Assembly (NCBI GenBank): GCA_030180135.1
Contig: CM058238.1
Span: 3,358,461 to 3,422,460, forward strand
Source of the DNA: Orychophragmus violaceus
Lineage: Eukaryota; Streptophyta; Magnoliopsida; Brassicales; Brassicaceae
Direction of reading: 5' to 3'
DNA: 64,000 nucleotides
Each line of letters starts with the position of its first letter. The stretch's first letter is position 1. Made by a program: the position numbers and the translations under genes. Of the stretch, positions 1-10,137 are shown piece after piece. The notes beneath the pieces were generated by a model. The model was not told the origin of the DNA. It ran no database searches and worked only from the letters and a program-made list of their open reading frames with translations.

Positions 1-659
1 GTCCTAAACTCTAAATAAAATATTTCAAAATTTCTAATATGTTTTTTAAATATATATTTACAAATTAGAGTATACATATCCTTAATCAAACTCAAAAATC
101 CAAGTATCTTATTTTTATGTGTTAACCCTAAACCTTATTTCGAATACACTAAACTATAAACTAATATTACAATGCCTTAAACTCTAGTTTTTTTTGATGA
201 AAGCTGAAAAATCCGTCTAAAATCCAAAAGGTTTAGGGTTTAGGGTATAAAGTTAAGATTAATTTTTTTTATACTTGAAATTTTTATAGGGTTGTGTTTA
301 GGGTATAGATTTAAAATTTTCAAGTTAGGATGAAGAAAATAATTATACTTGAAATTTTTGTAAGTGTTTGATTTTTTATATTATATGATGTTTATGTTTA
401 ATACTACTTGAAAATCAAAATATATTACAAATTAAGATTAAAATATATTTCAATATTTAATCAAGTATCAAATACATAGTAATAAAGAGAAACACAAATA
501 TAAACTTAAATGTTGAGCAGTCCTTCCTACACCTCTATAGAAATATATGAAGGGAATTGCTTGCTTGTGAGCTTCCACATTCCCCTCTTGGTCTTTTTTA
601 TCAGAAGCCTATAGCCGCTCTCAGTCACTCTACTTCACATTTTAAGGAATCTCCGAGTT

Positions 660-1102
660 ACGCACAGCGTCTGAAACCTCACAGTCCTTAAGCTGGTTTC
701 TAAAGGTGAATATCCGAGTTACGCAACTCAGCTTGTTTCACATGACCAGCTTCAGAAGAATCCGCCATCTCAATATGAAGCTTGAGTTGATGGATCTCAT
801 GAACAATAAAAGCCAATCATGCCCTTTCAGTAGCACCAAACTCCACAACACATTCCCGAGATACACTTCGATGATCAAAAGCACCGGTTTTATAGGTTTC
901 ATCCTCCAAGGCTGAAACTTCCAAAAACTGATTATGTGTCTCTTGGAGCTTAGAGGAAACTTCTTGTATCTGTTTCTTGGACTCTTCTGCTTCTTGCTAT
1001 GCTTGCTTCTTTGATGTCTCAGACACTGTGACTTGATCTTTTGCCTTCTTCAGTTCCTCTTGAAGCTGCGAGACTAGCGACTCAAGCTCAGTTATTCTGC
1101 TC
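660..1102 (-). pseudogene. Fragment of ROP-interactor (ICR/RIP) coiled-coil gene
   Basis: The minus-strand translation from about 1102 reads ITELESLVSQLQEELKKAKD and continues through a heptad-rich segment ending near AGHVKQAEL. This closely matches the coiled-coil part of the 'interactor of constitutively active ROPs' family, best recalled as Arabidopsis ICR3/RIP4. Intact members are scaffold proteins that bind ROP GTPases at the plasma membrane. The copy is broken: there are in-frame stops near 1000 and near 818, and after about 715 the match resumes in another frame (FRNQLKDCEVSDA, about 667-705) with an internal deletion. No start, N-terminal part or C-terminal part is present. It is a dead fragment, possibly carried by the surrounding transposon. 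Confidence 0.7.
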
Positions 1103-1640
1103 GGCCTCTTCTTCTGCTAGCAAACAAACATGGCAGTGTTACGTACGGCCCCAACAAAGATTTGAGTGAAAGTTATTTACACTTTCATCTCTCAACTACT
1201 ATAAATTAAATGTTCTACCTAATTTCATATCCCATGACCCGAAATTAAATGACTTTGTTGTCATCCAATACCTGAAATGCAATACCAAATTATATCAATC
1301 TGTCACAAGGCCAGAACTAACCATCTTTTTAGCCCTTATAGTCAAAAGTCCAGAAAGTGTAATAGAAACACTAAAAATATAAAGAAGTTAACTAGTAATT
1401 AAACCACTATGACTTGCAATATAAAAGTTACATTTTTGCTGTCATAAAATGGCTTTTCAACCTTATATACCAAGCTTCAAGCCAAGACATCCAATTTTTT
1501 TCCCATCTCACTGCGTGAAGAGATATACAAGAAGAAACCTAGTAAGGTTTTCTTACCCATCAGAGCTAATTCATATGGTCTCTCTCTCTCTCAATGACAT
1601 TAGGTAAAGATAAGAGAAACCAATGGTCCAAGACGTTTAC

Positions 1641-2030
1641 CTTCCATATTATAGCTGCACAATCGCTTGATGCAGTGGCCAGATATTTGCCACTATTAGA
1701 GAATTGCACAAACCACACTTCATTTTTGTAAGCCATCAAAATCTGCAAGATAATAAGAGATTGAGAAACTATAAGAACCAGTGAAAAAGGGTCCAGAAGA
1801 CATCACTGACTGCGGCAGTTTTCCCTAAAACAATTCTGTACATAGCTATCTCACTATCAAAATGAACACATGGTTATTAAAGCAGATAACAGCACCTGGA
1901 CAGTTTCTGAAGGGATTTGTTCTCTACCGCAACGGTGATCCTTGTAGAGTGATACTGCTTCCCCATCAAAGTCAATACAGAAAGATTGAATCTTGAACAA
2001 GCTTAGTACAAGGCTAAATACCTCGGAGAC
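1641..2030 (-). pseudogene. Fragment of WDR26-like WD40 gene
   Basis: Two exon-like pieces on the minus strand match the WD40 protein family of At5g08560 (WDR26-like, tied to the CTLH/GID E3 complex). The upstream piece (about 1890-2030) reads VSLYKDHRCGREQIPSETVQ. The downstream piece (about 1641-1742) contains NEVWFVQFSNSGKYLATASS followed by a WD-type IIWKV. An intron-like gap separates them. Only about one WD repeat and its preceding linker remain out of a protein normally near 580 residues, so this is a remnant. At5g08560 lies near At5g08720 in A. thaliana, so the piece could be a decayed local gene. The neighbouring unrelated fragment and the CACTA end argue for capture by a transposon. 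The two options are not resolved. Confidence 0.65.
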
Positions 2031-3057
2031 ATGCAGGGCTTCATGGAGACCTACGGTCCAGAACAAATTATTTAGACGAAGGCGTCAAGACAGAGGCTCT
2101 CTGGCGGAGGACGAGCTCTTCATGTGAAGAAGAAGAAACTAATTAAGTGGCAGAGTCGTGGAGCTCTTTAATCAGAGAAAGACAAAGAGTAAAGAAAGAT
2201 TGTACCCAGATGGAAATCAACACGAAAATTATCAGCTTTGCTCAAATCCCTGCTAAATCGTTTGCTCTCGCTCTCTCTCTGTCACCACCATTGATGAATC
2301 TGAATCGCTGAAGAAGAAATAGCCGAGAATGGCTCCTCAATAATAGCGACGACTCTGTACCGCTTCATGACCTGTTCCCGTATTCACCATCGAAGAAGCC
2401 CTTTGATTACATCTCTTGGAGTGACCCAAGGAGGTAGGGACAAGTCAACGGCAGAGAAGCAGCTTCGTCGCAATGGTCCGAGAGAAAATGCTAAAATGAG
2501 TGGCCTCCTTTTTTCTCAATCTAGCTAGGGCTAGATAAAAGAGAGAGACGGCCAGAAATAGACGAGAGAGAGAAAGATGAATGATCCTTTTTTTTAACTT
2601 CATGATTTTTTTTTCTTAACTTGATAAAGATACTTAGTAAAAAATACCCAAACCAAAATTTTCCCTCTAAGTGTTACCGCTCATTTAAGTACCAAATATT
2701 AGGCTCCAAATCTCATTTTCGCTTTCCGCTTAATAAAAACACGGCCTAGCATTAGTTTAATGCTATAATAAAGTATCTCAACACAACATACCTTCTACAA
2801 TAGCACTTAATGAATTCGTGCTATCCTAAAGTGCTATCAATGCCCATTATTTTTGTAGTGTACATTAGTTCAAAAACGTAGGATTTCGTTGAGATGGATT
2901 CAAAAGAAATTCCAGGACCAAAAAAATAGGTTTCAAAATAAATTATACAGCAATAAATGAGATCAAAACTAAAGTTCTGGTCTATGACTCTAGCATTTTG
3001 ACTCAAAAGTAAATATGAAAATCTTGTCTTGTGTGATTGTGTCAGCTGTGTGCATTT

Positions 3058-3290
<233 letters not shown>

Positions 3291-3829
3291 ATACCATTAA
3301 GTACCTTCGTCTTCTCACATAAAGTACTCCTATATGCGGTTTAGGGTTGAGAGGAATATTGTCTGGCTATAATCAAGGTCATGAAGAAGGTTCATTAGAT
3401 CAGTTAATGAGAATACTAAATGATTCTCGGATTTATGCATTGTATTATATATATATTGCAACTCTTTCCCCTTTTATTTTGTTTGTAAAGAAAGTGTTTC
3501 TTCTGACTAAAAACAAAAAAGTGTTTCTTCCCTTTTCACATCAAACTCTTGTCACGGGTCACGATCTCTGAAACTTTGTTTCTGTAATAATCTAAAACCT
3601 AGAAACAAGTTTGATTCTAATTACGTGTAATTTCATGTCATATTGAAAGACAATGACGAGACTTTCATTTTTCTTAAAACCATCACTATCAAAGTTCAGT
3701 CACGAGAGAGCCTTTTCTAGTTCTTTGTTATTATCCTCTTTATGGTTATGTGCTCCATCAATTTTGTGAAAATTCATTCGTGACGCAAGAAAGATGAAAC
3801 ATTAAAGTGAAATGAACATAAATACTATC

Positions 3830-6800
3830 TTATTGAACCCAATTGATATCAAGGTCTTTAAGTTCGTACAACCATTTCTCGGTATCTTGAGATACATATG
3901 GTTTATTTTTCTTACTATTAACCGTTGAATCTAAACCGGTATCAATAGATTCACTTCTCTGCATCGTGTTACCATTGTCCTTGTCCTTACGAGACATCAG
4001 CTGTCTGCTCGGATGTCTCACGTTCAACGCTAAAAGACGAGACACTTCATGTAACCCTCCCCACTTCTCGAGCGCACGCGCTATGTCATAACGACCTGAA
4101 ACAAACAACATACACCAAATGTTTTCGTGGAACACGCAAAAGCTTAAGGGTTTGAATGGTAACTGCGGTTGGAGCGGATAGCCCGTTTGTCTCTATCCCC
4201 TTTAAAGAAGGGTTTAAGGGACGGAAATGAAGAACGGGAACGAAAAAATAAGGCCTTTCTAGCTCTAGTTTCGGATGAGCTTCTCCCAAATGATCAATAC
4301 AGCTTTTTTACCATTCGCAATTTTTAGTCAAAATCGGTGCAGATATAAAATAATCAAACAAATCCGTTGCAGACCAAATGCAGACTATTTTTATGACAAA
4401 CTAAATTTGGTCGGCAGCGGACTGTACGCCCCAAAAATAAAGAGTTTTAGTCCGGAGTAACCCCATTAACCGTTCAAAGCCTAAGTTAAAAGTTTACTGT
4501 TTATACCTGCACGTTCGAAAGATTTTCTGCTCGGCATAAATGATGGATCCATTCCCCAACTCTGCTGAAACTTTCCTATCTGCAACACACATGTAGATGA
4601 AGAAGCTATCATGTAAACACCATTGCAACGATTTGGTTCAAACATGTAGAGAAGCTTTACCTCTTCTTGCAAGTTCTCAAGATTGTCCCAATATCCTTTT
4701 GGTTTTCGGTGTTTATAAGCAAGTGAAAGATTCATTAACAAAGCTATTCTCCTGAATCCACCCATTCTTGTAATGGCTTTTTCAATGTCTACTCTTCCTT
4801 GTGCACGGAGCTGCTTTCTCATGGGCATGAATCCTTCTTGTCCATGTTCTGTTATGAACTTGAGAATCTCCGATTTCAATACTTCGATGTCTCTTTGCAG
4901 ACCGGGAATCCTCGCTCTCTGTTTATTTTGGTTTGAACAATCTTTATAGTTGTGAACTGTCTCCACTGATGTGTCATGAGATGAAGAACATGTTTCCTCT
5001 GAAACAACACATGTCTCCACTTTACATGACTCTGAAGATTTCTCTCCTCTTCCCTCGATGTAATCTCTGATTGCGCATAGATTTGATGGAAGATCTTCAT
5101 AAATAACCTGAAAAGATTCAGAGAGAAACATTACAGTTATACAATAAGGAACGAATGTATAAATTCAACTGTTAACCAAACCTCTTCCATAATTGCTTCA
5201 GAAAGAAATGAATCTTTTCGCATTTTGGACTCCACGGTATACTTGAGAAGGGTGTGATGATTTCCTAATTGTTCAAAAATCCATTTTCCCTCGAGAGAGT
5301 CGAAGTCTCCTTCAACCTGCTCGAATCTGATTTCCTGCTCACGACTTTCATACAAATCAAGAACAGCTCTCGCATGAAGCACCATGTAAAGCAGGCCTTT
5401 GCATCCTTCCTGCAAACAAGATTCGGAGTAACTATATAATATCTTGAAAACATTTACAGAAACATTGATTTGGCTAGTGTCAGAACTTTAATCTTCAAGA
5501 CTGGACTACATGCAGGGCATTTTTGAATAATCAAAGAGAAAATTATGAGTTCATATTTTGTGTAGCTTCACATCCACAGCAATGTATTCTACTATTTATA
5601 CCTGAAGTATTCTGACTTTATTGTTTTCGCGTGATAAGATCTTGCTGATTGCCAAATTTGGAACTATCCTGATAGATCCATAAATGACAAAGGCACATGA
5701 ACAAGAGATAGATAAGACACCAACCAATATTTGATTAAGACTAACACACAAAAATAAAGTTGACCAAACATTGATGCCTGAAAAAAGCATTCAATTCTTA
5801 CTCTGGAAGGCTCTCATAAGCAGTTAAGACTTTCCAAACTTCACAAACAGGAGCTTTAACTGTTATACTAGCAACGGCACAACGGTGGACACCTCCATTT
5901 TCCTTCATCCATATAAAACCACTCATCAATAACCACAAAAGATAAGAATACTGTTGTTCTTTTTAATGTAGTTAGTTTTGGAACAGCCTACTTACCAATA
6001 GTCCATCAAATCTACGAAGATGAACTTCGTCCACGGTGCAAGGTTTATCAAGCTTGCAGACTTTTCCATACACACCCCAACTACTGTTCAATTCATTTGA
6101 ATGAGATAATGAACCAACACTGGAGACAGCAGATCTCTCAGAAACCGGACTTTCATACTCAACACAATGAGAAGGGGTCGATGGTACAGAAGCTTTACTC
6201 AACAGATCATCTATTATTGACGGCTTTTCTCGACCTTTGTAACTTCTCTCAGCCTGGCGAGCTACGGCTCGGAGATTTACAGGAAGATCGGATCTGATTA
6301 TCCTCTCTAAGAAGATGGCAGGGAAGTTAAATCTTGGGATAACGTTTACTTCATATGACAAGACAGCTCCTATGGACCTGGAGAAAGAGAAAAGTAAATA
6401 GTTAGAACATAGACGTTTGAAATGCATAACAGTGTTTAAAGAGACAACTTCTCTGATACACATTCATAGAGGATTTACAATAAATGATGTTAGGATCATA
6501 GAATGTACCTGATACCAGATTTCACAGACCACTTTCCCTCAAACTTTTTAAAATCACCATCTACCATAGAGAAGTGAAGCTCACGACCATTTGGCTAAAA
6601 CGATCACAAAAGGAAAAACAACATGAGACTACATTTATGGGTTGATAAACAAGGAAATATAACTCACCGTAATGATTGACTAATCAATTGAATGTTAGAA
6701 CCATGGAGTCCTGATATGTATGAAGTAAACCTCACTATGATTATTTGGCAGGAGATAAGTAAAGGCTTAGCATGCTCACATATGGCAGGAGATAAGTAAA

Positions 6801-7954
6801 GGCTTAGATGCTAACAGAATGCTTTCAGATTTTAGAACCAGTCCCTATCATATGGCAGGAGATAAGTAAAGGCTCAGAGTGCTTACAGAATCTGGACACT
6901 CATGCAGATCAAGGACAACACGAGCCTCAATATGCCAATATAACGCTCTTTGAAGGCCTCGTTGCTCCAACCATATACGTCCTGGATGTGGACAAGGAAT
7001 TCTTCCGCTAGAAGTTGAAACAATCAACATCAAAGTCATGTTAGCATCAACAATTGAAGATCCATACACATATACAATCTTACGTACATCTATTAAAAAA
7101 AAACATTTTCAGCAGTAGGAGAGGAGAAGCACCAGATAATCGCTACCTAAAGCAAATTGTTTGAACTTGGAATGACAAAGAAGAGCATCTACACCCCTTA
7201 ACAAAGAGAGGTAACTAAGCAGTTTCCTGGAGAACAATAGTGTCATTGTTTTCACTAAACCATTTCTATGTCATGAACATCCCAACAAAATTCTCCAAGT
7301 AAGCACAACCAGACTACAAAACTGGATCTTTTGAAGCAGAGATTCTTCAGAGCATGGAGATTATGTATTCTCCTGGATGATTAGTGTATTTGTATTCACT
7401 AGACCGTAGTAGAAACCATTTCTACGGCATAGACATCCCACATAAGCACAAAGCAGACAACAAAATTGGATCTTTGAAGCAGAGATTCTTCAAAATAACT
7501 AATTTTATAGATAAAAGAAACAAAAACGATAAGAAAGTGGGAAACTTTACCTACAAACAAGATTAGGGATAAAATCAGCAAGGCGCTCGTAATCAGTGAG
7601 AACATTCCAGACGGATTGAGAATCTGAATCGACCCAAATTTCGCCTCTTATCCTCCGTTCCCTCCACGAGATCACATCCACCTCACAACGCACTTTTCTC
7701 TCTCCTCTCTCGTCGTCGTCTTCCACGAAACCCAATCCACTCTCTCTCCTCAAACCGTCATCACCTCCTCTACCGGCGATATGTCTAGTTCCGCGGCACT
7801 TGACGACCCCAGCACCGCCGATCGCGGCTGAGAATAGTCGAATCTGAGAAGGGCATGGGAGCAACACACTTAGACCCACTGGTTCCTTGGCGAAATTGAG
7901 CGAGTCAGTAATGTGAATGCCATGGGAGAGATGTGGAAGCTTGCTCACTGACAT
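3830..7954 (-). CDS. START/polyketide cyclase-type protein (At5g08720-like)
   Basis: Ten coding exons, read by GT-AG sites and frame continuity: 7954-7551, 7007-6887, 6594-6509, 6377-5996, 5902-5802, 5668-5602, 5409-5182, 5107-4661, 4579-4507 and 4095-3830. They join to 724 residues, about the length recalled for At5g08720 (719). Two polyketide-cyclase/START-like domains are recognisable. The first begins near SQSVWNVLTDYERLADFIPN (exon 1 end). The second begins near VCEVWKVLTAYESLPE (exon 5). The C-terminal third (exons 8-10) is a separate plant-specific region with a RMGGFRRIALLMNLS-type repeat seen again as KWGGLHEVSRLLAL. The N-terminus is basic and Ser-rich, compatible with plastid targeting (inference). 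The bound ligand and biochemical role are unknown. The start is the first Met of an uninterrupted exon and gives the family's expected N-terminus. No stops or frameshifts were seen. Confidence 0.9.
4139..4484. repeat. Possible small hAT-like insertion in intron 9
   Basis: The 411-bp intron 4096-4506 of the START gene has imperfect inverted ends: AGGGTTTGAATGGTAACTGC on the left, and the reverse complement of the right end begins AGGCTTTGAACGGT. The flanks (AAGCTTAA and TAAGTTAA) could be a decayed 8-bp target duplication. The internal GC-rich words (GGTTGGAGCGG, GGCAGCGGAC) resemble non-autonomous plant transposons. Assignment is weak. Confidence 0.35.
6745..6880. repeat. Three direct copies of a ~28-bp unit in intron 2
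   Basis: The unit containing TGGCAGGAGATAAGTAAAGG occurs three times, starting near 6747, 6785 and 6853, inside the intron between exons 2 and 3 of the START gene. The third copy runs up to the exon 2 donor site (6886-6885 on the minus strand). The stretch after the second copy also resembles the exon 2 end (ACAGAAT), so the splice-junction region appears partly duplicated. Confidence 0.85.
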
Positions 7955-8303
7955 GGATTTGATAGAGCAAAGGTGTTCGACGAAATGGGCCAGTGACTAG
8001 CAACTGTTGCACAGTGTGTGTATATTAGATTACATTACCGTTAAATTTTCTCAACCACCAGATTTTTTTGTTTTTTTTTTCAATTCTCGTAATATTATAT
8101 TTTAGGATGTTACAGATGTATGGCTGGAAAATCAATGTCTTCTTCAAAGTTGGGTTTCGAGGCCCATTAAGATAAAATGAAAAACACTTTCATAGCCCAT
8201 AATTGAAAATCTGAAGTGAAAAATCTCTGAATTTTGTTAACTCTCTGCTCCAGTCGGAGAAGAAGATCGATTAAGGGCGATTTTCGTCTGGACAATTCCG
8301 CCA
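7955..8303. promoter_or_regulatory. Divergent intergenic promoter, 349 bp
   Basis: Only 349 bp separate the start codons of the minus-strand START gene and the plus-strand F-box gene, so both core promoters must lie here. It holds GGCCCAT-type words (about 8159 and 8193), the plant site II/TCP-like element common in housekeeping promoters. No clear TATA box was assigned. Confidence 0.55.
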
Positions 8304-9488
8304 ATGTCGTCCCCGGGTAAGAAGAGGAAAAGGACGAAGAAACCATCGCCGGCGCAGGTGGTTCAGCCGACGCCGCAATCGATCCCAAATCCTTCGCTTC
8401 CAGATGATTTACTATTAAACTGCTTTGCATGCCTCTCGCGATTGTATTATCCAACTCTCTCACTCGTCTCCAAGAGATTTCCGTCTCTCGTTGCTTCACC
8501 GGAGCTTTACAAGACCCGGTCTTCTTTAGGCCACACCGAGAGTTGTCTCTATGTGTGCTTAGATTTCTATCCTGACCCTATCCCTTATGTCTATCCTCAC
8601 CCTATCTCTCGCTGGTTCACCCTCTGCCGGAAACCTTATAAAACCCTCACGAAGAAGAAGAAACCAAGTGGGTATGTTTTAGCTAAACTCAAAACTCCCC
8701 ATTCTCGTAGTGCGCACTGGTCCAGTCTCGTGACAATTGGTTCAGATATCTACAACATTGGCGGACCCATAGACAAGGACAACAACCCCTCTTCTAGCGT
8801 CTCAATCCTCGACTGCCGGTCCCACACGTGGCGCGAAGGTCCAAGCATGCTAGTGAAGCGGAAGTACCCATTCGCCAATGTCCTTGATGGAAAGATATAT
8901 GTACTAGGAGGAGACTCTAACTCTAGTTCCTCTGACTCAATGGAGGTTTTCGACCCAAAAACCCAAACTTGGGAGCTTGTGTCTAGCCCTAGTGGGGATA
9001 TACGTGTCCGTCATGGTATACGTAGAAGCGCAGGGATTGACAAAAATGTGTACTTTTTTGGAATATATGATGTTTTGGCTTACAAAACGAGTGAAGATCA
9101 ATGGGAAAATGTGGGAATGGAGATGAGTATGGGTTTGGTATGTTACTCTTACTGTGTGATTGAGAACGTGCTTTACTATTATAACGACGAAGGGTTCAAA
9201 TGGTATGACGCTACGGCACGACTCTGGAGAGTTTTGAAAGGTATGAAAGGACTGCCTAAGTTTCCACGTTATTGTGTTACATTGGCGGATTACGGTGGGA
9301 AGATGGCGGTTTTGTGGGAAAGGGTTGTGGCTTCCAGTGGATATAAGGACAAGATGATTTGGTGTGCAGTGATTGCGCTTGAAAGGCGTAACGATGAAGA
9401 GATTTGGGGTAAGGTCGAGTGGCAGGACACAGTGCTTACAGTTCCCAAGAAATGTAGTATTAAGTATGCTCTTGCTGCTACCTTATGA
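8304..9488 (+). CDS. F-box/kelch-repeat protein
   Basis: An intronless 394-residue protein. An N-terminal basic, Pro-rich stretch leads to an F-box near residues 30-70 (LPDDLLLNCFACLSRLYYPT, then LVSKRFPSLVASPELYKTRS). Kelch-type repeats follow (SDIYNIGG, GKIYVLGGD with a downstream MEVFDPKTQTW). This architecture is the plant F-box/kelch family, whose members are substrate receptors for SCF ubiquitin ligases through an ASK/SKP1 partner. Substrate unknown. The family expands quickly in Brassicaceae and the lack of introns is typical. I do not recall an F-box gene at this spot in A. thaliana, so it may be a local insertion or lineage-specific copy. It is intact, with the start chosen as the first Met before the basic stretch. 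Confidence 0.9.
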   Translation: MSSPGKKRKRTKKPSPAQVVQPTPQSIPNPSLPDDLLLNCFACLSRLYYPTLSLVSKRFPSLVASPELYKTRSSLGHTESCLYVCLDFYPDPIPYVYPHPISRWFTLCRKPYKTLTKKKKPSGYVLAKLKTPHSRSAHWSSLVTIGSDIYNIGGPIDKDNNPSSSVSILDCRSHTWREGPSMLVKRKYPFANVLDGKIYVLGGDSNSSSSDSMEVFDPKTQTWELVSSPSGDIRVRHGIRRSAGIDKNVYFFGIYDVLAYKTSEDQWENVGMEMSMGLVCYSYCVIENVLYYYNDEGFKWYDATARLWRVLKGMKGLPKFPRYCVTLADYGGKMAVLWERVVASSGYKDKMIWCAVIALERRNDEEIWGKVEWQDTVLTVPKKCSIKYALAATL

Positions 9489-10137
9489 TGAATGTCATAT
9501 GAGACAAGACTTGAATTTGACGAATCTTTAGCGGTCGTGGGTAATATCATTTTGTTGTATAACTTTGTCGTGTTTTTAGCTGAATGCAATAGACAAACCC
9601 TTGATGGTTAGCTTATTTTGTGACATATGAAACACTATTTTCATGGTTATCTGCTGTACATATAGTTGGCTTACTGATGAAGTTGCAGACAACTAGGCAC
9701 AGACAAGCTCTGATGAAACATGAACAAGTAAATTCATGTGATGTTGTGGGGAAAACATAAGCGTCTTGAACTAGAGGCCACCCGGCCTAGCCTTACCGTC
9801 TTCTTTGTCTAGAAAGCTCTGAACTTGCTTAAAGGCCTGATGATGAATGGTTGAGCAGTTAGAGCTTCTCAAAACTAACAAATTGAATATGAACAGAGGT
9901 TCTGAGACATACTTCAATGGCGATTTCAGTGTATCACGATTCACAAATAATTGAAAGACAGTTCAAAGCCTTTGTGACTTCACATTATTCCCAGCTGGAA
10001 AATCACCGTCTTCTTCAATATTATTTTTGTAAGATTATATACACCACTGTCAATACATCATGATAAGCACTTGACTAATGCTATTATCAATGGAGGAAAC
10101 TGATACATTTGTGTAATCATATGGAACCGTTTGGACA
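9489..10137. other. Convergent intergenic region
   Basis: This region lies between the 3' ends of the F-box gene (plus) and NDC1 (minus). It should hold both 3' UTRs. I see no further gene or repeat. Confidence 0.6.

Larger units (their letters stand above)
1..2860 (-). mobile_element. CACTA-type DNA transposon end, gene fragments inside
   Basis: Read on the minus strand, the sequence starting at 2860 opens with CACTACAAAAATAATGGGC, the kind of terminus used by plant CACTA (CMC/EnSpm) elements. Just inside lie several copies of the short motif TAGCAC/GTGCTA (about 2795-2835), as expected of subterminal transposase-binding repeats. No matching CACTA end was found at lower coordinates, so the element probably runs off the left edge of the window. 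No transposase is visible. Inside lie degenerate pieces of two unrelated plant genes (see 660-1102 and 1641-2030). The terminus is seen directly; that both fragments belong to one element is inference. Positions 1-650 are AT-rich with no recognisable gene. Confidence 0.5.

Noticed and set aside
6808..7011. Plus-strand frame over START gene exon 2
   Set aside because: Antisense shadow of exon 2 plus the intron repeats.
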